Part shown: one piece after another, positions 24,801 through 38,814 of the stretch
Numbering within the stretch: the stretch's first letter is position 1
Layout of the letters: each line of letters opens with the position of its first letter
NCBI RefSeq assembly: GCF_021155775.2
Contig: NC_060232.1
Span: 24,931,922-24,995,921 of the forward strand
Origin: Neodiprion pinetum
Taxonomy: Eukaryota > Arthropoda > Insecta > Hymenoptera > Diprionidae
Length of the DNA stretch: 64,000 bases
Direction of reading: 5' to 3'
The notes under the pieces: model-generated
Told to the model about the DNA's origin: nothing
The model's database searches: none
The model's input: only the letters and a program-made list of their open reading frames with translations
Program-made: the position numbers and the translations under genes

Positions 24801-27800
24801 TAGCCCTGGAAATTGGATTCTGTGCTATTCCAGGCCAGACTCAAGTACCAACGGATAGCCGTCCGTCCTGAACGAGCTCAAGAATTTATTTGCAGAAGGC
24901 AACGGTCGCTGGAAACCACATCGTTATGTGGGAATTACATATTCCGTATACCCAGCTTCGCGAAACGTTCACCTCATTTTCACGGCTCTAATTTCAATGA
25001 TATTACACGTACACATAACCCGGAAGGATGGCAGCCGCAGCAGGAGGAACTGTTATGCTCTGAAGGTAGGAGTCGCTACGCCAGGGAATGTAATTCCCGT
25101 ATCGAATGTCGCGGTGTTCGAGTTTTATGGAATGCTACATTTTGCACAAAATATGCAAGTCAACATACCGCAACAGTCACCACGACTAGACACTGGAGCA
25201 CAAAATCTGAAACGTTTCGAGTAATGCACGGTGGACTTATTGCCGGCAGAAAGTTCAGGAATTGGTGTACAGGTCAATTGTAAATTGACTTGGGTGATCA
25301 AATAATAGTCTAGCGAAAATGAAACTTCGATAATTACCACATTTTTTTTGATCTCATTACATTCGCTATGGAGAGTTCGTGATGCCTAATTTTTGTATTG
25401 GGCTTGCCTTCTTCAAAAGGTTTTTAAAGACATTCGTTGACGTGCGTTTGGCACAGCTTCGACTTCCGGCTTATTGACAGCCGTTACCACATTTCAGGCG
25501 AACAGTCGCAATATTGCCAATTTCACACCAACTCCAACAACAAGTCATATTTTTCATCCGTCGACGTTCGACACAATTTTCGGTTTCGGTTCGGTTTTGA
25601 TTTGCCCGGTAGATTGAGGCATCAGAGATAGTTAATTGCTCTCAAAGGATCCCCGTTCGTCAGACCCAAAAATGCGCAGCAAATAGCAATCGTGGTTGTG
25701 ATTACGAGAGTATATTGTATCGAAATGTTCTGTAATTGCAGCTCGTTAAATCGCTCGTGAAACGATCGTCTCGTTGAAATTATCGAAAAGGTCTGTAACC
25801 GTAGAGTCGAGGCTTACGACTTACTCGTGAGGCTCTCCTTGCACCTCGACAACCTCCGGAATTATACAAGAGTACAATAAAAATGCCCCTGCAGGGGTTG
25901 CGGGCTCCAAGGTTCTTTCGCCGAAACCAACCGCTCCCGGGCTCTGCAGCAGGTTCGTTAGGCGTTGCGAATTTGAACATAAGGAAGTACGCCGAATGCT
26001 TGGTCATGGAGAATGCGCGTCGGGTTGTTCGCCACACGTAACCAGAGGCGTGTTGTCCTATTCGTTGCGTCACGTATACCGACATGGCCGGCGATGTTGG
26101 CCAGTCGCACATTCTGAGCACCCATCGACAATCAGGAACAATCGACAACAATTGACGATACCTGCTCTGATGTAAATGCATTTATATAGGCATGTGCATA
26201 CATACGACGTACTGCTGTAGGGAATTGGGCCCCAAGTTGATACTAACGCGAACAGGTTTTCTAATCCCAGATGGAAACGCACCAGGAATTCCCCCGCCGA
26301 AAACTCAGTGCATGGGCGAGGCCTCGAATAGTATACGCGGTAACGTTATAAACATCCATGAGACGTCTTCAACTTGTATTTTTAATGAATGATCTTTCAC
26401 GATGAATGGGTGTCAAACTTCACACTTGAAATTTTTTCATTATTTTCATCTCGCTGCGCAGCCTTGGACTTCGACGCTGTGTTATCAAGCTTTTTCGAAT
26501 CCTCTTACAAGCAAGCGGTCTCACAACTCCGATAATAGACTTGATTGACGCTAACGCATTAATCGGCTTTCTTATTTTATGCAGAATCTGGATCGACTTT
26601 ACTCAGAACGAACGAAAGCACGTAAATACTAACGATCAATACATTAACAAACACATCACTACAAAATCAAATATCGATAAAACATGAAAATGTTCGTTTT
26701 CGAGATAGTTAATTATATTTCGGAAGTGTGTTTTTGTCTCCAGTGTGGATCAAACTCGACTGTTCATCGGAGTTGAAATTTCTGCTCGACGAAGCAACAA
26801 ATCCGCTGCGAATTGGTAACGACAATGAAATAAACGGTAATTAGCGCAAGAAACGTTTTTCAAGTCACTATCGAAGCTGTAAAATGGTTTCTAATCATTC
26901 TCAGAGATTAATCCTTCTATTTCAGAGTAAAAAATCAAGACGCCCGCTGGGAAAAAATATGAAAAATAATTACTGCTGCTGGATTTAGCTGGTGATATAT
27001 CGGTATACGATTTACAGAACGATCAGGTATTTCAACGAGAAATACAAATAACATTCCGGGGAGTGTCGGCGGACGAATGGTGACCGATACCTATCGACGG
27101 GATGTTCTGGATGTGTGTCGAATACGTATGCGCGTCAACGCTATTCCAGCGTGCGAGAAACAACAGCCAGTATTCTGCCACGCTTTGGTAACCAAAGGTC
27201 TGTATTTACAGGCAATGTAATACGGCATTGAATGACTGAATTGTATACAGTTGTGAATTAATTTCCTTCCATTACACACAGGAAGATGCTTAACTTTTAT
27301 AAATGATTTACCGAAACGAAGCTGCTCTCGCCACGACTAGTTTTTACACCAGGCACGAAGAATCAGGCTTTTTTAGTCGTTGTTACCGTTGTATTTTTTT
27401 TTTTTCATTTTTACTATCTAGTCACCATGCTTGATGGGCGTTGATTGTAGCAGTCTATTCATCACGTCTATACTAGTAGTATTACTACGCGCATCTCGAG
27501 CCGATCGAAATCACGAAACTGTATCCGCATTTTACCTGTTCGAAAAAACAACGCAATAAATTTTACACGTGCGTATGAAACTTGTACTTCGACATCGAAT
27601 GCATCGTTGGATCGCTATGAAATATTCTACTTCATTATTTGTTTCGTTTTTAACACTATGCTCATGAATATTTTATAACGAGGAGCTGCGAGGTTTTATA
27701 GCACATGAATAATGCCGTATTTTGTGGAAACCGGAATCAAATATTGCGTGAATTTTATCGTTGAACGAATTGGTGGTTGAGAACTGCAGTTCTTTTATAC

Positions 27801-30800
27801 AATTATTGATCTTTAGATAATATTATACAGCAAAGTGAATTTTATATTTACCTGTCCTACTTGACAGTGGTTCAGGAGGCGCGTAAGTTAATCCCAATCA
27901 CTAAAAAATTCACTAAAAAATGTGTTCAAAAAAGAACTAAAACAGCAAGAAAATATCATTGCTAAACTACATGCACTACAATTTCGCACAAACACTGCAC
28001 AATGTGTCAAAAAGTAAGAATTCGGTATTCAGAGCACGGTAATAAAAGCCGCGTGCTTACACGCGCTGGTCTCGGCATAATCTTACACCAGTATTCATAT
28101 CACTTGACACGAAACCGAAACAGCACAGCCTCGCATTCAAATCACTAGAGTTCTATCACTTATCCAGGTGCCAATAATTTGAGGAATATAAAATCTCAAC
28201 AGGAATCACTGGAATGAAAAGAAACACACGTTGGTCAGAAAATTTCTGTACGATTTAAGCTTTGAGGTAAACAAATCCATGGACGACCTACATGAAACCG
28301 TAGATATGTAGTTAAGAATCATTCGAAGAGTTGATTAGACTGATTAACTGAACCGGAACACTTTATTTACATTAGATACTACGCGATAAGCTGTTTCACA
28401 AATAAATCAATTACGTTTTCTCTTTCTTTTTCTTTCGCCGATAATTGGAAAAAGTGGTTCAACAAACACGCGGATATGGGCGGCCGTCGTTACACCGACG
28501 GGCAGATGGTAAACGTATAGGATGGACGGTTGGGCATGGACTGATCCATAGATCGCGGTAAGGATCGAAAGATCCCTCCACGTCCGAACGAGGCGAAGGA
28601 GGAGTCCTGAAGCGTATGGATCCCCACTACACCTGTTTCTCTCTTCCCCCGCCCTTTTCCTTTTGTCTACCAGTACCTCTAACTTTCTGTCCTTTTACCA
28701 AACTATCTCGCATTTCGATCAGCCAGCCACCGTCTCGCTCGGAGAAGAGTAAAGTCGATCGTACCTGTACAGGTATAAAGTTTATTTTGAACTGCGTACA
28801 TACCTCGTCAAAAAATTATCCCCACTACGCTTGGCAGCTTTGCTCTTTGGAAATTGTTGCTGGTATTCAAATGACAAATCGAACAAACAGAGCAATCTGT
28901 ATCTCTTGTTGCTGGTCCGCTCGCTGATCTCATCGTTAAATCGATATACGGCGAAAAACTTTCACTTCCGTCGCATAGTTTCAAGATACCAGTTGAGATA
29001 ACGTTTTGAAGTTCGAACGTATTCCCACGACTTTTAATTGTAAAAAGGTTCCGATTTCTGGGAGCAAGTGAATAAAAATTTGACAAAAGTTTGAGGTGTA
29101 CTATTCGGTTTACGTTAGTCGCAGTATTCGCAAGGGCTATTGGGTAATTTTAAATTCTTGATATCATACCGAAAACATTGGACTCGACTCTAGATAGACT
29201 TTAATAATTACTAGAGGTTTCGCATCTAAATTTCGATGGTGAATGTATTTTCAAAACTTTGCCACAGCAGTCAGTTCGACATCACCGGCACGAGTCTCAT
29301 TTATACTTACGTAACGTTTATAATCAGCAGAAAATTGGATCGACACCCGATGCGATTCATCATCTACGGTGTAACCTTCATATTTTTGCCAATTTTATAC
29401 AACGCGTAAAACAATGCTTTCCCTTACCTGTGTATGTTTCTCTTTGGTATTGAACAAGCAATAGGGTAATTGCCCTGAACAGAGAATTATCACCAAGAAT
29501 AATTTTGATGGTCATTCCTTCCATTTCACTGATTTTAATCACTTTCACTTTGTGAAACAAATTTTCCTCCAATTGAGACATGAATTTTTCTCCGTCAAAA
29601 GTACAAACATGTGAATAACGTACGGAATGACTCTAAGCTAACCTGAGCTAACTTCGTTCTGTAACTCTAAGTTAACTGCGTTCCGAAACTAGTTGGCAGC
29701 ATTGCAAAATCCCTAGGACAGAGGCAGAGGTGCCCAAAAACTCGGCGGCGCAAAGAAGATAAAAGCTGATAAAAGATTGTTGACAACAGTGGGAGGTAAT
29801 TTCAAAACGCACCTTTCATGGGTTTTCCCAGATCATTTTATAAGTATTGAGTTTAGTATATTAATGTTTTAGGGGCAGATCATTTCCGATATGACTACTT
29901 TTTGTGACGAAGGATTCGATAATAGACATATGGTAATACGAGTGAATTGATTGCACAAAGAACCGAATAACAAGTTCGAACCTAGTAAGTTTCAATTAAA
30001 GAATATATTTATTGAATGTGGTGAAAGATGCAATTGACTGTTATTACTAACTACCTCATTATCTAGCAATTTTTCCTGGCTCGACGCAAATTGCCTGCAT
30101 TTATACGTAGATACATAGTTCATGCTGGACGTATATACCATTGGTCCTTTTCATTGAAAAAGTGTCGGATAAATTATTTTCTACTTTCATGAAACAGACA
30201 AAGTAGGCTCAAATACTATACTCTTCAAAAACGAAGTATAAAATTGGAACTCATATAAATGAGATAGTGCTTAACATGAAATGATTCCAAAATATAGTCC
30301 GATTAATCCAATAAATTCACTTCAATTAAATCAAATGTATGTACCTAGAACTGTATCGATCAGATAATTACAACATATAAATTTCAGCCAACAATTGCAA
30401 CATACATTTGTAACTAGATTCATAAACAGCATCAAATTGCAGTTGAAGGATTTGTACAGATACGAATATTTTGAAGTGTAATTGCTGCTTTGGTTTCACT
30501 TGATTCAAAACGTTTCTACACTTTGCCACAGGGTAACATTTGAAAAATACAAAAATTGCAACTGACAATCAGTCTCAAAAAATGAAACGAAATTGCAGAT
30601 TCGGGAAATCCATGTCTTGTTTTTCAAACGGTTTTATTCATAGTGAATACTGCAGTTCTTGGGGACTAAATATACATGTCTTAGTTGATGGATGCCACAA
30701 CAAAAACTTTTAACCCTAACAGATAAAGGATACTATATGAAAAATAGTAAGGATGTTGGACGACGCAATGCTAGTCACTGGTTCATGTCAAGCAATTTTC

Positions 30801-32798
30801 TATCTTTAGATGCAGATTGAAAGAATCGACTAACACTTGAGTGTATCATTTTCATCAGAGAGTTGTTTATTCAACAGTTAAATTAGAATTACAAAATATT
30901 ATACCCATCCCCCCCGCAAGAATAAAAACAAATTGTCACACAATGCAGAATATTTTATAAAATGATGGTGATTATAACTTACATGACTAAATTAAGGGCT
31001 TATCAAGCGTTCTCTAGTTTATTTTTTTCATCGTTTCCTTACATCTTCTAAGGAGTTCAGATATTCAAATAGCACCACCAGACAAATGCCTAGAGCACAA
31101 GTAATTTTTCACCTGGTCAAACATCTCACTCACTGCATTATAGTGCAATTTGCAGTACGGGTTTAAGGTAACTAGAAACAAAATTGTTTTTACCATAAAT
31201 AGTTCAGTAATCACCACCGCACTGCAAGAGTGATTCAATTGATCTCAAAAAAATATTTGTTGCATTGAGTCATGACAACATTATAGCCAATCCAAGGTTG
31301 TGAGCAGCCATTAGATGCTAAAATCTGTTTTGTGATATATTTTTGCAAATATACGTTAAAGATTTTAAATTAGAAACAAAAACGAAAGTGTAAAAAAAGC
31401 ATCGATGATTTAAAAAACTGCAGAGTCGATTTGAAGTAGCATTTATTTCGGATGAAACAATGAGTAAAATACAGTATCACTTCAAATCTTCTGACTTTCC
31501 AACTGTTTTAAGATTTTTTTTTCCTCGTTCATTATACTTATATAAATGTATCATGGTGTATGTCAGTGTGTATTATATGTTGTGTAAAGGTTGAGCATGC
31601 CTCACAACTCAACTGTTAAAACTGCTTCGTGTGGTCCAGCTCCTGAAATGCCGAATAACGTCACAATTTATTATTTAACAAGTTGAAAATAGTTCTAACG
31701 AACTTAAATTAAATAAAACGTGAAGTGATGGAAGCAATGTTTACAAAAGTAAACAGAAAATGGAGAAAAAAAACTAACAAGCACAGAAAAAGCTGCTTTC
31801 GGTTGTCTGACATTTCCTTGAATCATTTACCTATTGAATAGTACCATAAAACAAAAAACATATCCTGTATGTTGGAAAACACGTATCGTTACAAAACAGA
31901 ATTTAATTATTAATATTTATTTTTTTCAGAAATAATCAACAATACGTCCAGAATTTTTTAAACCTAATTGTTCTCGATATTTTTTTTAAATGAACTAGAT
32001 ATGTCTAGATAAATTATTTTGATGAAAGTTCAAGTAAATTTCATCCTAAATTTTCATTTCAATCGTTGATCGGTACAATTAGAACTTGGAATAATTGTGA
32101 AGTATTAAAAAAAAAAGTTTCGTTGAAAGGAGATATTACAAATGTTAAAGAAAATTAAGTTCCAGTGTTATTACTACATATGAATATATCTTGGCACGGG
32201 CGACATCACAGCTCTATCGTTTTCAATCCGTGGTATAAGCTAGATTTTTGTGTAACTGGAGACAGAAAAAGTACGACCTAATTATTTTTTTTTGTGAACT
32301 ATTCTTTTTTTAAATGAACGCATACATACATAAATTTAGAAAAAAAAAAAAAAAAAATACAACACAAATGTAAAGAAAACGTATAGCTGGTAGTTCATCC
32401 CAAACTATTTGGCAAGGTAGAAATTAAATTAATAAATAAATGAAGCATTTTTTCGCCAACTATTCAAGTACACGATAAAATAAAAACAGGATTGAACATA
32501 AGTGAGTCTATCTCAGAAAATATTTTATCTAAGTATATATCAAAGCTGTCAATTTATTTTGTTTTCATTGATAGTTCAAGTATTCTTTGAATATTTTTTG
32601 CATTTTCAAATTTTCAAATCTTTTTATTTTTAAAAAATAACATCAAAATTCAAAGCTAGTATAAAATCCAGACTTTAAGCAAGACAGAACTTTTCGTGCT
32701 TGTAAATCATATTTCATCATTTTTTTAATATAGTAAAGAGGTTACGCAAAACGAACAGTTCAACATGTAATTTAAATGATAATTACTCACCACAGTTT

Positions 32799-34284
32799 TT
32801 AAGCTTCAGGTTTTGCCAGTGGTGCATCTTTTTTTTCCTCTGGTACAGGGGCTATGGTTTCTTTCTTCTCTTCGGGCTTATCAACTGGTTTCTCGACAGG
32901 CTTTTCGGCTGGTTTTTCATCAGTCTCCTTCTTTGGTGCCACCTATAGACAATGTGAATTGAAGCAGTTCTATCAACACGATTACAGCAAGATTCCACAT
33001 CGAAACATGAAAATTATTTGCAAGCCAAATCGAGCAAATCGATCTCAGAGTGTCAAACCCATGAAGTATAGCAAGCTCAGTTTTTACCTCCTCATTGCTC
33101 GCTTCGTCAAAGTTTTCAACCAAGTCTGGAACCTCATCGTCTTCTTCAAGTGCAGCTTTGCCAACGGCACTTCCAGCGACAGAGCTAGCCAATCGTTTCA
33201 GTTGAGTCAATCCCTCTGGTCCCAACTGACTCAATATACCAGGTAACATTTCAGTGATCTGTTTGTTCTCTCCATGACCAGTTATGGCAAAAGTATTTGC
33301 CGAAAGACTTGCTTGTGCTTTAGGATTGTTGAAATGGATGACAGTTCCGTCATCCTTAATCATGTTCACTTCTTCGATGCCGGGAATCGTGTTTACCGAC
33401 AACTTTTTCAGGGAGCTTTGTAGCTTTTTGTCATCGGTTGCTGCAGTCGCATGAACAACCTATAACAGTCACTCAAATATATCAAACTGTTTTTCCTTAT
33501 TTACCGTGATCAAATAAAATGTGCCAGTCAAAGACACATGAATTATGTTTTAAATGATATTTGACTTTTTCTGTAAAAGTTTGTATCTTTGATGCTGAAG
33601 CTAGATGATTATCCAGCTGAAAATATTTAGATTGAATAAATTGAAACAAGTGTAATCAAGCTTTCCAGTCAACAAAGTGAAGTGTTCACCTCAATTACTT
33701 TGAGTGCACGTAAACTAATTTGATTGGGATCATAAACCAGTTACACAGGTCAAAATTTGAAAACAAAAAACGAAGTTGAGTTGAAAGTATTTGGTTACAG
33801 AGAATGAGTTCTGAGTGATTGTAATCGTAGAGAGTAGTTAATATTTGCTTAGCCTTGAGAATAATCTCTCAATTCGAGCGTGAAACTCATGAATCACATT
33901 TTCTAACCACTTCACATGAAACAATCATCCGATATTTAACCAAAGTACCAATCAAACGATTTCAGGTACTACGGGTGGTTGTGAAACAATAAAATGAAGC
34001 CAAAAGAAATAAAGCACAAAAAAAATTCGCGACCTTTTTGTTTAATAAAGTGAAAAACAGAAAGTTCTTTGTGATTGGCAGCGAGGTACAAGTTCTTCGA
34101 ATCTCACGATTGTTTTAACCGTCAACAGGCAACGTGTCACGCCTAAACGGACTCGATATCACCGTGACATTAACAAAACGCGGATTATCATAAACCAACT
34201 CATTACCTTCTTCTTGCGGCGAGGTGTACCCTTGCCTCCAATCCGCACTTGGGCTTGGAGCTTCTTCAGCTTCTCCGGGTTCAT
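32799..34284 (-). CDS. BTF3: Transcription factor BTF3 / nascent polypeptide-associated complex subunit beta
   Basis: Three exons (34,284-34,207; 33,459-33,088; 32,942-32,799) join in phase 0 to give 197 residues. NAC-beta pairs with NAC-alpha at the ribosome exit tunnel to shield nascent chains and limit mis-targeting to the ER. Exon 1 starts MNPEKLKKLQAQVRIGGKG and ends with the basic RRKKK patch (residues 22-26), part of the family's ribosome-binding motif. Exon 2 begins VVHA, so the intron splits that motif. The NAC domain spans roughly residues 37-103 and includes GIEEVNMIKDDG and FNNPKAQASLSANTFAITG. A C-terminal KP/EKP-rich acidic and basic tail on exon 3 is low-complexity and insect-like. 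An open frame running into the 160-residue exon-2 reading ends in intron; the GAG-GTAAAA junction is the real donor. In Drosophila this gene is bicaudal. Confidence 0.96.
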
Positions 34285-36080
34285 CTTGGCTTCCCTTGTG
34301 AGTTATCACTTCCTCGATAACTCAGTCACGGTCACAATTGCTTACTGATTTACTTCGTATTATGAAAAACGGGAAATATAAGGGGCGATAATCTCCACTA
34401 AGAACCGCCGGCAATTCAAACACGTGCTCACCGTCGGCCAAAAGGTTCGAGAAAATGGAAGTGCGCGACTATCTCTCCTTCCCGGCTGGGAAAGTTTCCG
34501 GTTTCATATGTGACATCCGGTCAATAAAGACTTGCGTAAATCACGTTCGGAATATTTTATAATGAAAACACCGTGTTTCAGAGCATATAATTCGCGATAA
34601 ATTAATATAATGCTAATTAAAAATCTAGTCGCAACGCGTGACAGTATTTTCAAAGGTTTATCGTCGTTCGCGTTATTGGCGTTCGCTTGAACCCCAAGGT
34701 CTAAGCTCGATTATCAGTATTGGAACTAAACTTCTAAGAATTATTCCATTTGATGTATTAATTCTGATGCATTTAATGAACGTAATTTTTTTTTCTACTA
34801 ATTTCGACGTCTACTCACCGTTCCTTCTCTCTATTGGATTGATGATATGGATTTAGTTTTGAATCACACTCCCACGCCCGCGCTCAGGTATCTCAGAATC
34901 CCAATATACGCATACGTAGTTGCCGTCTTGCATATTCATTATTTATCAGAGTGAGTAAGAAATGGTTCACTTCCAATTTTTATTTGTTTTTCCTTAGGTC
35001 ATATTACTGTTAATGGAAAAATTATATTAGCAGAAAAATCGGGTTTTTTAAGTTACAGTAAATGGAGTAATATTGTTTTTCCATGCACATAGTTTCTTTC
35101 TTTAGTATTTACATCATAAATACTATACATTTACTACTTCGACCACTAAATAAACTAATAGTCAAAAATTCAGAAATTTGTAATTTTTTCATGTAGATTA
35201 ATAAACAAGATTTAAATACAGGTGATTTTTTATACATAGGTGTACAAGTCTGATTGTAGAAGCAGATAAAATAAAACAAAACACGTTTACTCGCGCAGTA
35301 AATTTGAACGAAATTATGCTATGTTACAAAATAAATATGATGATACTATATTATATGAAATTGATTTTTCGAAAACTAAAAATCACACGAAGTCACGTTA
35401 ATATTATTATGCACGTATCACTGGCTTCGGAAAATTCATAATTAAATTCCGATTTTAATATAAAACTATACCATACATGGGAACCAAAAAAATTATATCG
35501 GTTTGTTGAAGTATGCACAATCACAACACATCATTCTACTGCAACATAGTTAATCCCTCAGCATACGTATTGGAGAAAAAAGTATCAAACATATTGTTGC
35601 ATTCTAGTGGCAGAAAATATCTATAACGCTCCTGGAGAACCGTATTTAATTAAGAGTATTGCTTTCTACCGCATTTCTTTCTATATTCACTTTATGTTAA
35701 CAAATGAGCAGTCATTGATTTTCTTATGATTTGCCCGAAATGATAAACTTTCTGATGCCAATGAGTTAGATCGTGAAATCCCACACATTTTCAGAAATTT
35801 AACGCACGCAATAAGGGGCTCAGGAAATAAGTGAGCTTTCATCCTTAAATACGATGCAGCTTCGGGCATCATACGACAATGGATTGATAATAAAGACCCG
35901 CTATACCTTTGCTTGCATCGTAATATACAACTTATAAAATTCATGATTTGATAAATTGATTAATAATACATCAAGATTGCAAATAAGTTTTCTACAATTC
36001 ACGCTGATTAATGTTAACTTTGATAATCCATGCTCATACTCTGCTAAAGGAATGAGTAAATTAAGAAATTATCTTAGATT
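34285..36080. other. Intergenic, BTF3 promoter side and C2orf42 3' side
   Basis: Contains the BTF3 5' leader just right of 34,284 and an AT-rich stretch that likely includes the 3' UTR of the C2orf42 homolog. No independent coding exon was recognised. Confidence 0.5.
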
Positions 36081-38814
36081 TCAATAATTTTTCAACAAAG
36101 CAACTTTTCTTCGCCGTTGAGTAAGTTCATTTTTAACATGACCGTACTCAAATCTAATTCTCAGCTCTCCTATTTTAGATATCGGCAATATATCCGGTAT
36201 CCATTCGATCAAAAATGGTGTTGGTTCGATTTGATTTGGGGAAGTATTACCTGCAAATAATTAATGATGTATTATATTATTGAAAATCTTACTTCTCAAG
36301 TATCGCAAGCAATTACTCACCGACTTTCAGGTACGTTTTCAGTTCTAGTGGTTTAATCAACGGTTGATTACCAGTTTTTTTAAACTTGTCCATTTCCGTT
36401 TCTTCCCGCTTGTACAATTCATAAGTTCCGTCAGCATTTTGTACGAAACTTCTAGTTATTTCTAGGGGCATAATCGGAGTTTCAAAAATACTTTTCACGT
36501 GAAGTATATTCGTAATATGCCAGGTGTATTTCGTGAATGTGCCCAGAGGTACCCCATCTTTTCTAACAAAAGCCGTTGTCGAATTTGGCAGCCTCTTTTT
36601 CTTACCACCGCACGATATCCGTTCTCGGAGACAATCGAAAAATATTTGAGGCACATGAAATACCAAAGGATCGGGTTTGCCATCGAATTGAAAATGCATT
36701 GTTTGATTTATTCTTTCAGTTATTGAAGCAAGCCATTTGATAAACGACAAGCTGGTATTGCTTTCGTCCAAGTTCTCGCATGAATTATGATATTTTTTAA
36801 TAACCGTCGGCCTTGCTCTTGCCTTTCTTGGCTCTATTGAATTCAAATTATTTAAACTTGTGGAAGACAGGTTTGGTAACCTTTCATCTCTTTTCCTCTT
36901 CCCACTCGTTTGCAGCATATCAGTATTGTCTGAGCTTATCATATCGCCACAACCGCACTGTATTACTGCATTACCATTGATTATTTGAACAGTATTATCA
37001 TCTATTATTGTACTTCCATTCAGAAGTTTCATGGTATCAGCATCTAGTACGGTATGAGCATCCAGTATTTTGACTGTACCACTGTCAAGAATCTTGACAT
37101 TGTTATTGTCTAGGAGATACTGGCTGTCATTTATCACATTAAACTTCGTGTCAATTAGAGATTGACTATCGAGAATTTTCACTGTATCTTCATCCAGTAC
37201 CGAGTTGTGGTCTATCACTTCCAAATTATGTACCTGATGAAAATTGGCGTCAAATTATGACCTACATATATTTTTAATATGGCTTGTAAAGCACAGAGAT
37301 ATAAGTAACTATTTCAATGGATATGTTCAAGCAAAATGTGTTTCTAAATCAGACATAACTCACAGGTATATAACGTTGATATACAAGAGAAAGTAAATCA
37401 CAACAGAATTTGCAATATCCATACGATTAATTAATTACCTGTGAAATAATATTGGCATCATCTAACAAATTATGATCACATTCTACTTCAATATTTTCTA
37501 CAATATTATGAGGTAAAATTGCAGTATCCAAATCTATCGTATCATCTCGAAATATTAACAGCTGCGTATCAGTTTCATCAGCTGTCAAGCTCTCCAAATC
37601 TGAAAACAGGAGGCAAATATTTAAGTATCATATTTGGAAAAAATAGATCATAACTGAACTTATGCGTTGAATAAGAATTACACAACGAATATAAAGTTTT
37701 CTGTTAAAAAGCATCGTTTACCCATTCCAACAATTTTATCAGCTTCGTTAATTTGAAACTCGGTGCTCATAGATTTTTGTATACTGAGATCAGCCTGATC
37801 TAAATTAACGTAGTACTCAAATTCTTCAGTAAGCTTTGGATCACTAGCAAATGCACATATGCAAGCATAAAAATGCACGCAACGTTTAATTTGAGATTGT
37901 GACACCTCCGTTTTATCCCCAAACTTTGTTGTACTCTGCATTAGAAAGAATTATAATTTTACAAATTTTATAATTTACGCAAGAATATTAGAAGAAACAA
38001 CAAGTACGTACTTTAAAGGCGGAACAACTGCATAAACATCTGTGCTCAACTCTGTCCTTCAATTTAGTGACGAAAAATGAGAAATGTAAGTATCCTAGCG
38101 GGTGCTTTGGTGATGCTTTACATTTGACTGCCATAATATTTTTTGACACTCTTTGCACCAAGGGACCCGATGTCTCCGTAGCTAGCAGCCATATTTCTTG
38201 CTTTATTTCATTATTGACATTTAACGATGACAATATTGAATTACGCAGAGTCAATGGTTGAGCTTCGGCATAGCAACGTAGCGCAGCTTGGATGTGTTGG
38301 CAAGTTGATATGGATAATTCAGACGCATCCTTTTCCCGTAGACAATATTTGTAAATTAAAAATTTGAGAGTAATTCATAACAGTAAATCTTTAAAAAGTG
38401 TTCAAGCAGACTTACGTGACATTTTAATACACTTGCATTAAAACTTCTTTCACAAGTGTCAACGAAACATAAAGCAGTAGTTTGCGTTATTAGGGCGGAA
38501 TTTTCGTCAACCATTGCTGTGTTAATCACAGGAAGTTGTACGAATCCACGATAATCAGGACCTTTATCTCGTACCCTGACAGAAAAGACCTGGGCAGTTG
38601 ATCCTGTTATAAGTTTACAAGCTTCCGTTGATAATTTTCGTTTTTCCCCCGGCTCTTTGAACACCACGTCGCAGTACTTGTTCTTGCAGCTCAGCCCACG
38701 TGACCCATTGTACGTACCACATTTTGGACATTTACGCACTCCCCTTAACGTTGCTTTTCCTAAATCAGCAAGCAGCGTATGCAGACGTTCTTCGTTGGAC
38801 ATGACTGTTGACAT
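36081..38814 (-). CDS. C2orf42: C2orf42 homolog, conserved protein of unknown function
   Basis: Six exons (38,814-38,416; 38,329-38,012; 37,935-37,722; 37,599-37,439; 37,233-36,321; 36,250-36,081) total 2,175 nt and close exactly in frame as 724 residues. The match to the vertebrate C2orf42 family covers the N-terminus (LGKATLRGVRKCPKCGTYNG, with cysteines 29, 32, 43 and 48 forming a likely zinc site), the centre (GPLVQRVSKNIMAVKCKASP; YACICAFASDP) and the long C-terminal block (FQFDGKPDPLVFHVPQ, KKRLPNSTTAFVRKDGVPLG, KYTWHITNIL, PLEITRSFVQN, LELKTYLKVG, then IEWIPDILP and GELRIRFEYGH on the last exon). A CSC...CVH spacing spanning the exon 2/3 junction resembles a SWIM-type zinc finger. Exons 4-5 carry a repetitive Asp/Asn-rich insert (see findings). 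Molecular function is not established. Confidence 0.93.

Larger units (their letters stand above)
10966..32798. other. Gene-poor 21.8-kb stretch upstream of the ankyrin gene
   Basis: No exon with both good splice context and a recognisable product was found on either strand. The open frames are short and unrelated to known families. The stretch probably holds untranslated first exon(s) and control DNA of the minus-strand ankyrin gene, plus the BTF3 3' UTR at its right end (roughly 30.9-32.8 kb, very AT-rich). Recognisable items are the second TTCCGAA repeat, the AG microsatellite and the poly-G run, listed separately. Confidence 0.5.

Noticed and set aside
24465..25283. Two adjacent plus-strand frames of 95 and 156 codons
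   Set aside because: Different frames, no join that yields a recognisable protein, and codon content typical of noncoding sequence.
25780..26181. 133-codon minus-strand frame rich in Arg/Cys
   Set aside because: High local GC makes open frames likely; no domain recognised.
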